Assembly (NCBI RefSeq): GCF_004664715.2
Contig: NC_051075.1
Location: 29,084,332 to 29,148,331, forward strand
Reading direction: 5' to 3'
From: Peromyscus leucopus
Taxonomy: Eukaryota > Chordata > Mammalia > Rodentia > Cricetidae
DNA: 64,000 nucleotides
Both the position numbers and the translations under genes were made by a program. The stretch's first letter is position 1, and the number at the start of each line of letters is the position of its first letter. Below, piece by piece: positions 1 to 11,285 of the stretch. The notes under the pieces were generated by a model. The model was not told where the DNA came from. It searched no databases and saw only the letters and a program-made list of their open reading frames with translations.

Positions 1-184
1 TTCTACTGAAATGAACATGACAGGCAGAACTTGGTTCCAGTTCCATCTGATGACAGACACAAGGTCTCTCCTTCTGATTATTGCATGAGGGTACCCTTGG
101 CCTTGAAAGACCATCATCAGATCCCTAAATGTGAGCCCATGGAAAACACTAAAACCACAGTTTGAAGTATTATGTTTCGTTTAT

Positions 185-266
185 TTTTATGTGAGTGCCA
201 GAAAGCAAACCTGGGCCCTTTGGAAGAGCAGGGATTGCTTGTAACTGCTGAGATCTCCTCTCCAGT
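185..266 (-). repeat. B3/B2-type SINE fragment
   Basis: The segment reads like the antisense of the right half of a rodent B3/B2 SINE: 'gtgagtgccagaaagcaaac' followed by a block matching 'ctgagccatctctccag' with changes. Only about 80 bp is recognisable and no target duplication was found, so it is an old fragment. Confidence 0.5.
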
Positions 267-1632
267 GCTTCTCCTGTTGCTGTTTAAATGGTTTCTGATT
301 CTGACAATACAATCTTCTTTGTGGCTACTTTATTTCCCTGAAATGTAGCTCATTTCTCCCTGCATGTGATGGGTCTTCCTGACCTGTCACACCACAAAGA
401 GCAGAGTGGTTTGGCATGATCGCTCTTTCCTCAGTCAATCAACAATTCAATGATTTCTGAGCTCCATAACAGAAAGAGTGTCAATCCCCCCTACAGATGG
501 TAGACATAGACACCCTTCGATCAATAGAACAAAGAGCTGGGCAAGGAAATTACTGGATGTATGTTAAAAGATCCAAATGAAATTTCAACCCCCTTTGCAG
601 TCCATTGTCCCTCTGGCAATAGAGGCCCCTTCTGACAAATATGTCGATAACACTTGTCAATAAATGTTTTCACTTTGCACTGTGCCCATGGTGCCTGGTG
701 TGCCTTTTCCCAGCATTTTAATTCTTTAACTGGGCGAACAACCCACCTGATAGCAGGTATCAAATGCCAACAGAAATATCGTATTTCTCTCCAGTAACAG
801 GGAATCCTGAGAACAGAGGCCACCCACAAGGTTGACCATGCCATCCATGAACTTTTCTGTGACAAATCCTAATGAGAAGAAGATAAGCTGGCATCTCCTT
901 GTCATGGGTACAAGGTCTGTGTAACATCAAAGGGAATGAAAGCTCCAGTATGGGGCTGTGATTGATGGAGAAGAACAGAGTCCACTGGGGTTTCTGCCTA
1001 CCACATTAGGAAAGTCCATTTGACAAGTGTGTATAGAGAAAATATTGGGAAATAGAAAGGTAAATTTTGTAACACAGAGGGAAAGGAAATGCATCTGTTA
1101 CTCAAAGGCAGATGATGGGTAACATAGGTTTTGTAAATGAAAGTGCATTTCATTTTTTACCAAAAATATTATCTTCAAATCTGGCAGCATCTTTTCTTTT
1201 TATAAGTTGGTTTATTTCCTTAACGTTCTAAATGTATGGACTGTTGTAAATATTCAAGTATAGAAATTGCATATTCATATTCAAAATCATTGTAGAGTTT
1301 TGAATATATGGTTTATAGTAATTAGTGTGACTTTTAATCTAATTGACATAGGCATGGTACATAGTTACATGCCATGCTTTCTTAATGTTCTCATTACTCG
1401 CCAAAACATTTCCTTGACTCTGTGTTCTTGATTAACTTTTCCTTAGAACATTTACTTTTAAAAAATCTTGTGATTACATAGTTCTTGATTCTTTGATATT
1501 AAAATATTCTCCAATGTAAAAAAATGCCTTTTTTAGTGAACTGGAAGCAATCCTTTATACTTTGATTATGAATGGAGTTATTACCTCTGGATGCCAGTTT
1601 TCATGTGATGTTTAGAACCTGACTTCACTGAC

Positions 1633-1638
<6 letters not shown>
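267..1638. other. Unassigned stretch, no gene seen
   Basis: AT-rich sequence with no recognisable repeat or exon. A minus-strand open frame at 521-865 begins at TTG rather than ATG and has no family resemblance I can name, so it is not called. Confidence 0.5.
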
Positions 1639-1673
<35 letters not shown>

Positions 1674-1727
1674 GAGAGAGACAGAGACAGAGAGACAGAT
1701 AGAGAGAGTGACAGAGAAAGACAGAGC
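1639..1727. repeat. (CA)n followed by GA-rich microsatellite
   Basis: About 29 bp of pure CA repeat runs into imperfect GA/GACA repeats. It creates spurious repeat-coded frames on the minus strand. Confidence 0.95.
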
Positions 1728-2386
1728 TTGATCACAATGACCAGTCTCCCTCCTAAGCCCCTCAGTAACTGTGGAATGCTCCAATTTATGTTTGACAAAC
1801 CTCTCAGGTACTAGGTTCAACATCAAACCTCATGGTTCTCTTAGCAGTAATGTTGAATACACTTTCCTTTTATAATTTTTTTTTAAAATGTCTGTCACAA
1901 TAATTCTTCTGAAAATCATTGTTTGTGTATAAAATGGATATCAAATAAGTCTTGTTTGCTGTTTTACTCCCATGAAAGATACATTATGATTACATATCAT
2001 CTAAAAGGAGTAAACATTGTAGGTGTCAAGGAATGCTGTATAGTGTACTCTTATCTATATAGTATTAACCAAAACAAATATTTACCAAGAAACATTTATA
2101 AAGCAGCCTCACATTATCCTGAAGGCAGTGAAGAATTTGATGATATATCTTTACTATATAGAGGAATATCTTTTAGTGTAAAAATGAGAATCTTTAACTA
2201 AGACTTTATTCCTCATCATTAACACAAAAATTCAGATTCTATTATCCTGATTTGCAATAATTTTTTTAAAACCCCCGAAAGTCTAGATATGTTATGACTT
2301 GTAAACAATTTTTTAATGGAAATAATATAAATGTTGATGATAATTATGTTACCTTAGGGAGATCAGGTGGGTGTTGGAGGGCTGAA
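1728..2386. other. Unassigned AT-rich stretch
   Basis: No gene, SINE or LTR signature seen. Confidence 0.4.
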
Positions 2387-2411
2387 ACACAGACAGACAG
2401 ACAGACAGACA

Positions 2412-2450
<39 letters not shown>

Positions 2451-2454
2451 ATCT
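2387..2454. repeat. (CAGA)n(CA)n compound microsatellite
   Basis: Six or so CAGA units pass directly into about 17 CA units. Confidence 0.95.
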
Positions 2455-2667
2455 CCACAGTACTATTGAGATTCTGGGATTGGGAAGTCTTCCTTAAAAG
2501 AAGCTGCCTTGGGCATTACAGGGTGTTTAGCAACATAGTTGTTCATGTCACCTTTGTCATCATAGGAGCACACTGGCCCCACCTTAACAGCCACATTTAT
2601 TTTATGGCATTGTCAAATATTTTTTGGGTTTTATGTGGTGGGTGAATAAAAGCACAGTTCTCTTAGA

Positions 2668-2733
2668 ACATTAGTTACTTTTCTCATTGCTATGACGAAG
2701 TCAGCTTCAGAAAAGAAGAGCTTGTTTGGGTTA
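2668..2733 (-). repeat. MaLR LTR tail fragment
   Basis: The string 'ttagttacttttctcattgc' matches the antisense of the common 3' end of ORR1/MT-type rodent MaLR LTRs. Short and diverged. Confidence 0.4.
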
Positions 2734-2734
2734 A

Positions 2735-2885
2735 TGTTGTGGGACCATCTTTTTGTATACTGTGAAAATATGTCTCTGCCAAAGCACCTTCTGATTGGTT
2801 TAATACAGAGTTGAATGGCCAATAGCTAGGCAAGAGAGGATAGGCAAGACTTTTAAGCAGAGAAAGAAACTCCGGGAAGGAATCA
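2735..2885 (+). mobile_element. LTR-like fragment, family A (left part)
   Basis: Begins TGTTGTGGG and holds the core 'atggccaatagctaggca' that recurs at 5.4, 41.5, 49.7 and 53.6 kb. The 53.6-kb copy is bounded by TG...CA and a 6-bp duplication, so the family is taken to be a class II (ERVK-like) solo LTR. Here only the first 150 bp remain before L1 3'UTR sequence starts. Confidence 0.55.
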
Positions 2886-4610
2886 GATGGGTCTGGCTGG
2901 CCATCTTGGACCATGTTGGTGTTTGAGAACCAAGCCATGCCCTGGGTCTTGCTTATCTGGTTGGCCCTGGGTGCTGCCATCTGGAACCATGGAGATGTTC
3001 AGGCACAGGATGCTACCTAGAGTCATGTCTGGGTCTATGGCCCTGTGGAGGCTGGGATCTGGGATGGTGTCTATGGCTCCTGTTACCACAGAGGGCTCTG
3101 TGGTTGCCTGGGGTCTGGCCACCCACCTGGAACTATGTTGATTACTCAGGGTGGGGAGTGCATGCTGCTGTTGGAGCAGTGCTGATCTGAGGGACCTGTG
3201 CTGCACTCGGCCCATGGTGGCCTCTGGGCCTGAGTTGCTTCCTAGGACCATGTCTGGATCCTTGGTTCTGCTGCATCTGGGGTCTGTGGTGATGTTCATG
3301 GTCCATGTTAGTATGGTGGTCACTGGAATCATGCTATACTGAGCTCATAGGCCCTGCCCTTCACTTGCCCTTGGATTGCTGGTCCTACCCTTGCTGGATA
3401 TTGTAGCAGGTGAGCTCTTCCTACCTCTCAGGGAGAATTCACTTCTACACTCTGACGAGATGGCCCCATCCATCACCATAGGCATGCACCTCACTTGGGA
3501 ACCATACTGTAGCCTAACCTGTGATCCAAGGATGCAGGTGAGCCAACCCTGCAGAGCATGAACAGAGAGAGAACTGATCCTGGTCCCCCTCTTCTGCCAT
3601 GTGGTAGCATGGATGAGGGATAGATGCCCTCTTCCTCCTCACCCATTACCACCCATGGCAAGGGTGAGAGCTGGCCCTGGGGGGTGGGGCACCTGAATGG
3701 GAGAGCTAGCCCTGACTAGTAGTAGCATGTGAGAAATCAGCCTGTGCTTCCCATCTAGGCAGCACATTAGAGCTGAATCTGCTGTAAGTGATGCAGCTGA
3801 GCCAGCCCTGAGAGTATGAGAACAGCAGAGCTAATGCTATACCTTTCCATCTGCCATGCAGTGACATGGGTGAAGGAAAGATACCCTTCCCCCTGCCCCT
3901 CGCTACCTGTGGCAGGTGAGAGAACTGGACCTGGGATCATGAGAATCAGAGAACTAGCCCTGCCCTACATCGGCTACAGCACACAGGAGAACAGGCCCTG
4001 CACCCCACCCGGGAAGCACACTAGAGCTGACCCTGTTGTCACATTGCGGGTGAGCCAGACCTGAGGGCATGAGAGCAGGGTAACTGATCCTCACTAGAAA
4101 TCAGGAGAATTTGCCTCCTCTAGAAATCAGGAGAAAGGGCCCTGCACCTTACCTGGGAAAAACAGTAGAGCTGGCTCTGGCAATATGAGTGAGGGGAACC
4201 CAGATCTGAGAGTCCAAGAGCAGGTGAACTGGTTGCACTTTTTGCTGTAGGCAAATTTGGATGAGCTAGCCAAGGCAGTGTGGAGAGCATTTTTTTGGGT
4301 AGTCTGATGAGGGAAAACTGGCAAGCTGACCAATCTGTCTACCACCCAGGCCCAGAACTAGGGCTATGATTTGGACCACCCCAACATCCACTGAATCTAT
4401 GAACTGTTGGAACATGTGAAAAGGATGAACCAACAGATCCCAAACAGCAGGGACTCCATGACACAGGCCAAGAACAGGATATCCAAGAGGATCCCCAGTG
4501 AGATCCCATTATTGGTGGTATAGTAAAAACCATAGGCCTCAAGCCAGACCAATGACTCGTGGTGATGGACACTTGCAAGTAGAGATGTACATACTAAAGG
4601 ATAAACTGTG

Positions 4611-4946
4611 TGTGGTGATTTAAAAGAAATGCCCCCCAAAGGGAGTGGCACTATTAGGAAGTGTGGCCTGGTTGGAGGAAGTTTGTAGCTATGAGGGTGG
4701 GCTTTGAGGTCTCTTTTGCTCAAGTTTCCCTGAGTGTGACTGTCAGTGGACTTCCTGTTGCCTGAAAGATGTAGGATTCTCAGCTCTAGCACCATGTCTG
4801 CCTGCATGCTGCCATGCTCCCTGTCATGATAATAGTGGACTGAACCTCTGAAACTGTAAGTGAGCCACCTCAATTAAATGTTCTCTTTATTTTAGTTACC
4901 ATTGCCATGGTGTCTCTTCACAGTAATAAAAATACAAACTAAGACA
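4611..4946 (+). mobile_element. ORR1/MT-type MaLR solo LTR
   Basis: Starts TGTGGTGATTT, includes the typical 'caccatgtctgcctgcatgc' and 'aacctctgaaactgtaag' segments and ends ACTAAGACA. It is flanked by a perfect 5-bp duplication CTGTG (4,606-4,610 and 4,947-4,951), the size expected for class III ERVL-MaLR elements. It is inserted into the L1 3'UTR and is therefore younger than it. Confidence 0.85.
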
Positions 4947-4988
4947 CTGTGTGTCTTAGAGCACCATACTACATTTTCCCAGACAAGA

Positions 4989-5151
4989 TTCTTCTTCCTT
5001 TTCTTCTCCTTCTTCTTCTTCTTCTTCTTCTTCTTCTTCTTCTTCTTCTTCTTCTTCTTCTTCTTCTTCTTCTTCTCCTCCTCCTCCTCCTCCTCCTCCT
5101 CCTCCTCCTCCTCCTCCTCCTCCTCCTCCTCCTTCTTCTTCTTCTTCTTTT
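4989..5151. repeat. (TTC)n(CTC)n(TTC)n polypyrimidine tract
   Basis: About 75 bp of TTC, about 57 bp of CTC and a short TTC tail form a pure pyrimidine strand of roughly 160 bp. The long Leu/Ser/Phe and Lys/Glu frames across it are repeat artefacts. Confidence 0.97.
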
Positions 5152-5390
5152 CCATTTGTTTGCTTTGGCTTTGGCTTTGATTTTGGTTTGGTTTTGTTTT
5201 GTCTCTTTGTTTTGTTAGGTTTTGGGTGTTTTTTTTTTTAAATTTGATTTTGTTTGGGGCAGTGAAAGTTACAAGCACAAAGGGCAGATGTTAAGGGACA
5301 AGGAGATAACTGGGATCAGAATGCATGTTGTGAAACCCACAAAGAATCAATAAACATAAAAAATAAGTAAACAAACAAACAAATAAATAA

Positions 5391-5670
5391 GTAGGAGCTA
5401 CATGGCCAATGGCTAGGCAGGAGAGGACAGGGGTATACTTCCAGGCAGAGATAGGAACAATTGGAAGGAATTAGAGAGGAAAGAATTCACCAGCAAGACT
5501 CAGAGGAAATTGGATGCATTGTATGGAGGAGAGGTAATGAGCCACATGGCAGAACATAGATTAAACATAAATGGGTTAATGTCAGATTTAAGAGCTAGTT
5601 GGGAACAAGCCTAAGCTAAGGACAAGCTTTTATACTTAGTAAGAAGTCTCTGTGTCATTATTCAGTTGCT
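5391..5670 (+). mobile_element. LTR-like fragment, family A (right part)
   Basis: Shares 'tggccaatggctaggcagga', 'atgggttaatgtcagattta' and 'aagtctctgtgtcatta' with the other family A copies, but lacks the family's 5' start because it abuts the L1 tail. Confidence 0.5.
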
Positions 5671-5813
5671 GGCAGTCCAAAAGAACGTCCAATTATAGGT
5701 TAAAGAGATTACAAATATAGTGACAGAGGAGTCCTGAAAGCAGAGGCATAAGGCAGTTGGTAACATTGTGCTCACAGTCAGGAGGCAAAGAGAGGTAAAT
5801 GTCCCTACTGAGT

Positions 5814-5814
<1 letters not shown>

Positions 5815-5867
<53 letters not shown>

Positions 5868-5868
5868 T
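5815..5868. repeat. (TG)n(CG)n microsatellite
   Basis: About 42 bp of TG passes into about five CG dinucleotides; alternating purine-pyrimidine throughout. Confidence 0.95.
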
Positions 5869-5959
5869 ATGTGTATGCATTCACAGGTATATGTGTGTGA
5901 TCCATGTGTGTGCAGGTATACATGCAATGTGTGTGATTTGGAAGCAAGTCGAGGACTTT

Positions 5960-6110
5960 AAGAGTCTATCACTGTTCACCTTATTTAGGGGGACAATCTG
6001 AAACTCACAGATTAGCTACACCAACTAGCCAGTGAGCACTCTGTATCCCCCCCATCTCTGCCTTCCTCTGAGAGATTACAAGCATATGACATCACTCAGC
6101 TTTTTACTAT
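5960..6110 (-). repeat. Diverged B1/B3-related SINE
   Basis: Antisense B1-like words are visible: 'ctagccagtgagcactctgt', 'tctctgccttcctctgagag', 'attacaagcatatgaca'. No ends or duplication found. Confidence 0.45.
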
Positions 6111-6168
6111 TGACCTGAGGTCCTCATTACATGCAAAAAAAAAACAGCTAATATGCTGAACTCTCTTT

Positions 6169-6232
6169 CTTATTTATTTCCATTTATTTATTCTTATTTT
6201 TATTATTTAAAATTTCTTATTTATTTATTTAT
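6169..6232. repeat. (TTTA)n-rich low-complexity sequence
   Basis: Imperfect TTTA/TTA repeats. Confidence 0.8.
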
Positions 6233-6295
6233 GATGCTGCCCAAACTTAAGGTGGGTCTTTCACTTGCATTATCTAAGTCTATAAACCCCTTCAT

Positions 6296-6450
6296 GCTGG
6301 GTGGTGGTGGTGCACGCCTTTAATCCCAGCACTTGGGAGGCAGAGGCAGGCAGATCTTCATGAGTTCGAGGCCAGCCTGGTCTCCAAAGTGAGTTCCAGG
6401 AAAGGCGCAAAGCTACACAGAGAAACCCTGTCTCAGAGAAACCCTGTCTC

Positions 6451-6480
<30 letters not shown>
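6296..6480 (+). mobile_element. B1 SINE
   Basis: Full-length B1 with box A/B region 'gcctttaatcccagcactt' and 'gagttcgaggccagcctgg', the lineage-typical 'aggaaaggcgcaaagctac', a short tandem duplication of 'agagaaaccctgtctc', and a CAAAA-rich tail. The flanks AAACCCCTT (6,284-6,292) and AAACCCTT (just after the tail) are a slightly eroded target duplication. Confidence 0.95.
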
Positions 6481-6483
<3 letters not shown>

Positions 6484-6799
6484 ACCCTTTATAAATATGC
6501 CTACATGTTTGTCTATCAAATGATTTTAGATCTTGTAAAGTTGACAATTAATACTAACCATCACTACCAATAGACATGCATATCAAGCCAAGGTATTTGT
6601 AAGTATTAAAGCTTAATATATAAACTAAAACTAATTTATTTGCAGGTTTTCAAATTATTTAAAAGGTGAAAAATCATGACATGACATTTACTGATTTCTA
6701 TGTATGCCTAGTGTAAGATAAGAACATGTAAGTTATTTTCAAAGGTAGTCTGGCACTCTTGGTTGAGTTACTTTTCTATGTCTTTAAGAACAACAACAA

Positions 6800-7035
6800 A
6801 AAAAGATGGCATGGAATTGACATGTAATCCCTCCTACTCCAGGAGTTTAGGCAGGAGAATCTTAAGTTCAAGGTCTTCCTGAGCTGCATCGTCAGTCAAA
6901 TCAAGCCTTGGAATCTTAAGGAGATCCTTACTCAAAATAAAATTTGTTTGAGGATGAAAGTCATTGGTAGATCACTCACTAAGCATATGCGAGGTCTGTA
7001 TTCATTCTCCATCAAAATACATACTCTTCAAAAAG
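6800..7035 (+). repeat. B4-type SINE (old)
   Basis: A diverged B1-like left part ('aggagtttaggcaggagaat', 'gttcaaggtcttcctgagct') is followed by an ID-like right part ('agatcactcactaagcatat'). That order is the B4 architecture. Confidence 0.5.
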
Positions 7036-9864
7036 TCAAAGAGCAACAAAAGTAAAACAGAAACAATAACTTATGAGACAATAATCCATATACAATAAAT
7101 CAAACCACACAGTCTAAATGAAAAAAAGCAGCTCAAAATATGAGAAATGTGATGAATTAATTTTTTGAATATGCTCTCTAAATGGGTCATATAGCTGCAT
7201 GCTGGATCTTTTGCCTGTAATGCACAAGGCCCTGAGATAAACTATTACAACTGTGAGCAGAAAGAGAGGGAGGAAGCTGGCATGGAGGGGAGGAAATGAG
7301 GGAAGAGGAAAGGAAGGAGGGCAAAATAAAATGTCTTTTACTGTCCACAAGCCTCAAGGCAATCCAGTGAAGAAGAATCTACTAGAGAACAATAAGGCCT
7401 TACTGGTACTGTTGTCAAATAGAAATCAAGAATCTTACCTGGAGAGTAAAATACACCCTAGGCTAGAATAATAGCACATTAGATACTTTTTTAATGTACA
7501 CAAAGGGTATTTGTTGAGTTTAAATTTTATAACTTCCTTTTAAGCACAGCCCCCAAACCTCATGTCAAGGAAGGATTTTGTAATGCAAAAGTCTGCTTGC
7601 TGATTCACCATCTTCATAAATCTCAATACTTGCTTGTCCATACCATTTGTAATGGAATATTATAAGGATTTAATTCTCCTTGTTTTTCATTACCTTGAAA
7701 ATGCCATATATGCTATGAATATTGTTATTCTGTATTTCTAGTCCTACATTTTTGCCTGATGTGAAGTCATTCAATAAAAAGTAGAACCCGTTATCATCAT
7801 AATAAATTAAAGTATACAGCACACAGAATGACTGAACTACAAAACTCACTGAGAAAATATGTAATAGCATCAAAATATTCAGCTGAATATGCTAGGTTGG
7901 TATTCACTTACTAATGTCTTTTGATTGGATTTAACAAAGTAAGGCTTCTTCACATTCACTTCTCACTTCCTTCTTGTGTGAGGTTCACAGAAACATAGTC
8001 AAAGAACAAAATGCTACTGTTCTTAGAGCACATCCTCCAAACAAAACAACATCTTCTTCTTGTCTATAGTCTTGCCTGATCCTAACTTCACCCCCACCCA
8101 CATGCCTAGATGACTGCAAAATCGTGTTAGCAGTAAAGACTCTGAAGTAGTTGAAGTATTTCTGAGAAGTCCACGTCATTCTTCATTTGTTGAAGAAGAT
8201 CTTTTAAAGAATGTAAATGTTCATAGTAAAAGATTTCAAGTATATCATATGACTCTAAAAGATTTGTTGAGGTAAGCGATTTAGTAATGCTGCTAACTTA
8301 GGAATTCTGCGTAAGTCAGAGCCAGATCCAGTGAATATGTATTGATGCAAAGCTCAGCTCATGAACTTAAAACCATGAGACACAGACTCATCATTTATTA
8401 AAAGCCATCATGTTCCAGGAAATATGATGAATAATCCACTCCCCAAACGCCTGGGAATGAAATGCAATCTCTTTCCAGCAGACAGACTTCTGCCGAATCC
8501 ACGTGAAGGCTCCTCATGTATATTTAATAGCAAAGCTGGTTGTTTCATGCAGACATTCTCTGTACAGAGATAAGATGAATAGAGCAGTATCAGAATTGAA
8601 AGATAGCTGTCTCACAGAGCTGACTACACAGAGATCTAAAGTGATAAGGGAAGAATGGGATTCAATGAGGGAATCAAATCAAGTCAGAGACAACACAAGA
8701 GTGGGTTTGGAGAGTTGGATAGCTATTGAAGATAAAGTGCAGAGTAACTTCTAACTTAATGAAAGCAATTTCTTGCTTAGTGAAGCAAGAGTGGCTGTTT
8801 TTCCTCTAACTTTAGAAGATCCAGAGTAAGAGATAGTTTTCTAATGTGAACAGACAAATGCTAGGACAGATGGACAGCATACTTCCAAAAGTATTCCGTA
8901 TGGCACAATCTACTTACCTATTCACTATTTCATATAATTCCCTTTGTAGATGTATCTTATGCCTTCAACTGATAGTACCTTCCAGAGAGAAGATTATTAA
9001 GATATTAAGGTCAGAACTAATAAAAGCCTACCAAGAAATTCTCCCACAAAATCTTGTATTGGGAAAGGCAAATTTTGTCAAAAAGAATTTTTCTTTAAAA
9101 ACAGTTATTACTACCAACTATCACTGTTAAAATGCATCAGAAATTGTATCCTAAGTGATTAAAACTCCACTCTGTTTATTTCACATCTATATAACTAGAT
9201 TTTGATGGCACTTGTTCTTATGGAGCAGAGGATTATGTGTCAAAGTTCAGAGAGTCTTGGAAGACAACTTTAGGGTTGTCAGAGACCTCGGTGAACTAAA
9301 CCAATCTTAGTTAGGCGGAGAAGGGAACTCTGACCTCTCCATAGCTGTTAAGCTGAACTGATCTTCAGAATCCAAGGGTTTGCTAGGAAATAGGCTGTGT
9401 AGCTGCAGAGCGATGGCTTACCTGGGTGCTGCCTGACTTTAAGGCCAAGCTTCCTGAGTTCTGTTTTCAGTGCTTTACTCCCATAGCCATAATGCATGGA
9501 AATGGGTGCTGCAAAGGTGGCTAGAATTCTGAAACTATGAAATATTAAAGTTGTTTTTCCCAGGACTAGGATAGACTTTGAAAATAGTAAAAGCAGAACC
9601 TTTAAATTTCTTGGTAAATATCTGTAAACACAAAAATATAAAGCTTTCATTCCAGTGATTTTTAACTTGCATCTAGAAGTCCAGAAATTTAACAGAAAAT
9701 TATCTTAAAAACCTCCTAAACTTAGATACATCAGAATACAATGCTTAACTATCTTCCAGGATGAATAAAGTGGATTTCTCTGGCTGTTTTATATAAGCAA
9801 TGGTCACAATATCAAACAAGTATCTATACAATATCCTAATACAATACACACTCATAAGCATATG
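7036..9864. other. Unassigned AT-rich stretch
   Basis: No exon or transposon recognised. A short purine-rich run lies at 7,257-7,322. Frames of up to 100 codons (for example 9,348-9,650 minus) have no recognisable domain. Confidence 0.4.
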
Positions 9865-10095
9865 TTTAAAAGATGTGTGTAAAGTAGGTATGGTAGTGAA
9901 CACTGATAATCCTATCACTCAGAAGACAATGTCAGAAGGATCATAAATCTCAGACAAATCTGAGAAATCAAGTAAGAATATGTCTAATGTAAACAAGGGC
10001 TGGGTGCAAAACTCAGAGGCAGGGCTATTGCCTAGCATGTATGTGTCTGGCTCTGACCCCCAGCACCATAAATGATCAAATAAATTAAAGTTAAA
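9865..10095 (+). repeat. B4-type SINE (old)
   Basis: A B1-like left part with 'ggtatggtagtgaacactga' is followed by an ID-like right part with 'gctattgcctagcatgtatg' and 'ctgacccccagcaccataaa'. Confidence 0.55.
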
Positions 10096-10689
10096 TGAAA
10101 TAAAATGAACTCTACATTGATTTAGTACATGAAATGCTTCTGCATGAAAATTATAATTTAACAATTAAAAGATTCATTCTTTATTATTAAGAGAATCTGG
10201 AGGTAAAACGAGACCTTACAGATTATATGGGATTGATAAAGAGCCTAAGTGTATTCAGGAAATAAATGAATCTATACAGTTTCATTATTGCACTAGACTA
10301 AGTACTACATTTCATGAGAATGAAGGTTTAAAATTCTAAAAATATGGATAATTTGCTGAAAATTTAAATATTATTAGGACATACTTAATATAATCAGATA
10401 CTAAAAACATCTTAAAAATCTCTCATGTATAAACAAATTTAAAATTACTGTATACTTTAAAATCAGTCCTTTCCTGTGGAAGAGTTGCAGGGGAATTCTA
10501 AGACAGGAGAAAAAAAGATGATGCAGCATAGTAAGGAAGTCCTGGTCTGGCACTTATAGGAACTTCAGATGAATCACTAACACTGCAAAGTAACATGAAT
10601 GAATAAATAAATGAAACAATAAAAGCCAAAAGAGACAAAATAGACAGCCAGAAGACATGGTAAGAGTCTTATATCTTAACATTACTACT
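10096..10689. other. Unassigned AT-rich stretch
   Basis: Nothing recognised; simple 'aataaataaatgaa' runs near 10,600. Confidence 0.4.
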
Positions 10690-11279
10690 TATTAGTATGG
10701 CAGTTCTCCTCAGGAAGACGGGAATCAAGCTATCTTAAGATCCAGCTATTTCACTCTTGGGTATATACCCAAAGAATGCCTCATCTTACTATAGAGACAG
10801 TAGTTCAACAATGCTCATTGATGCTCTATTCATGGTGGCCAGAAACTGAAAACAACTTAACTGTACATCGATGAAGAATTAGATAAGAAAATATGCTACA
10901 TTTACACAATGGAACATTACTCAGCCATTAAAAAATGTAGTCTTGAAATTCAGAGGCAAATGGATTGAACTACAAAATAAAAATCTTGAGTGAAGTAACC
11001 TAGACCTAGAATGATAAATGTGGTATGTATTTGTTTATATGTGGATGTCAGCTGTTAAGTCAAAGATTAAACTAGCTGAAATCTGAAGAACCACAGCAGC
11101 TAAGGGTATAGAGTAAAGGATGAGGGAGGAGGAAGATCTTCCAAGAAGGGGAAGAAAAATTGATGGTATTAGATGTATGAGGGTACTGGAACTGGAGGAT
11201 TAGATGAGGAGGGTGAGGAAAAGAAGAGCAAGGGAAGAATATGAAAAGTAACAGCTAAAAGTAAGTGCCATTGTGGGTG
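10690..11279 (+). mobile_element. L1 fragment, end of ORF2 and 3'UTR
   Basis: Degenerate L1 ORF2 3' sequence: 'gatccagctatttcactctt', 'gggtatatacccaaagaatg', 'acacaatggaacattactca', then 3'UTR-like purine-rich sequence. Frames are broken. The provirus is inserted at or just beyond its end. Confidence 0.85.
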
Positions 11280-11285
11280 GAAACT
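11280..11285. repeat. Provirus target-site duplication (3' side)
   Basis: GAAACT, identical to 16,291-16,296. Confidence 0.95.

Larger units (their letters stand above)
2886..5393 (+). mobile_element. Old L1 3'UTR (Lx-like) interrupted by a MaLR LTR
   Basis: A CTG- and CCTG-rich block (2,886-4,600) followed by 'caggatatccaagaggatcc', 'cataggcctcaagccagacc' and, after the nested MaLR and a TTC/CTC tract, by 'gaaacccacaaagaatcaat' and an A-rich tail. I recognise these as rodent L1 3'UTR sequence on the plus strand. The first part carries at least eight degenerate copies of a module resembling agagctggccctg. No ORF2 coding sequence precedes it, so the copy is strongly 5'-truncated. Open frames in it on either strand are not considered genes. 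Confidence 0.6.

Noticed and set aside
521..865. 114-codon minus-strand frame
   Set aside because: Starts at TTG, no recognisable family, no splice or promoter context.
2883..3332. 149-codon minus-strand frame
   Set aside because: Lies in the GC-rich L1 3'UTR block; openness reflects composition.
4892..5278. Long Lys/Glu, Leu and Ser/Phe frames across the TTC/CTC tract
   Set aside because: Pure translation of a trinucleotide repeat in several frames on both strands; no flanking coding signal.
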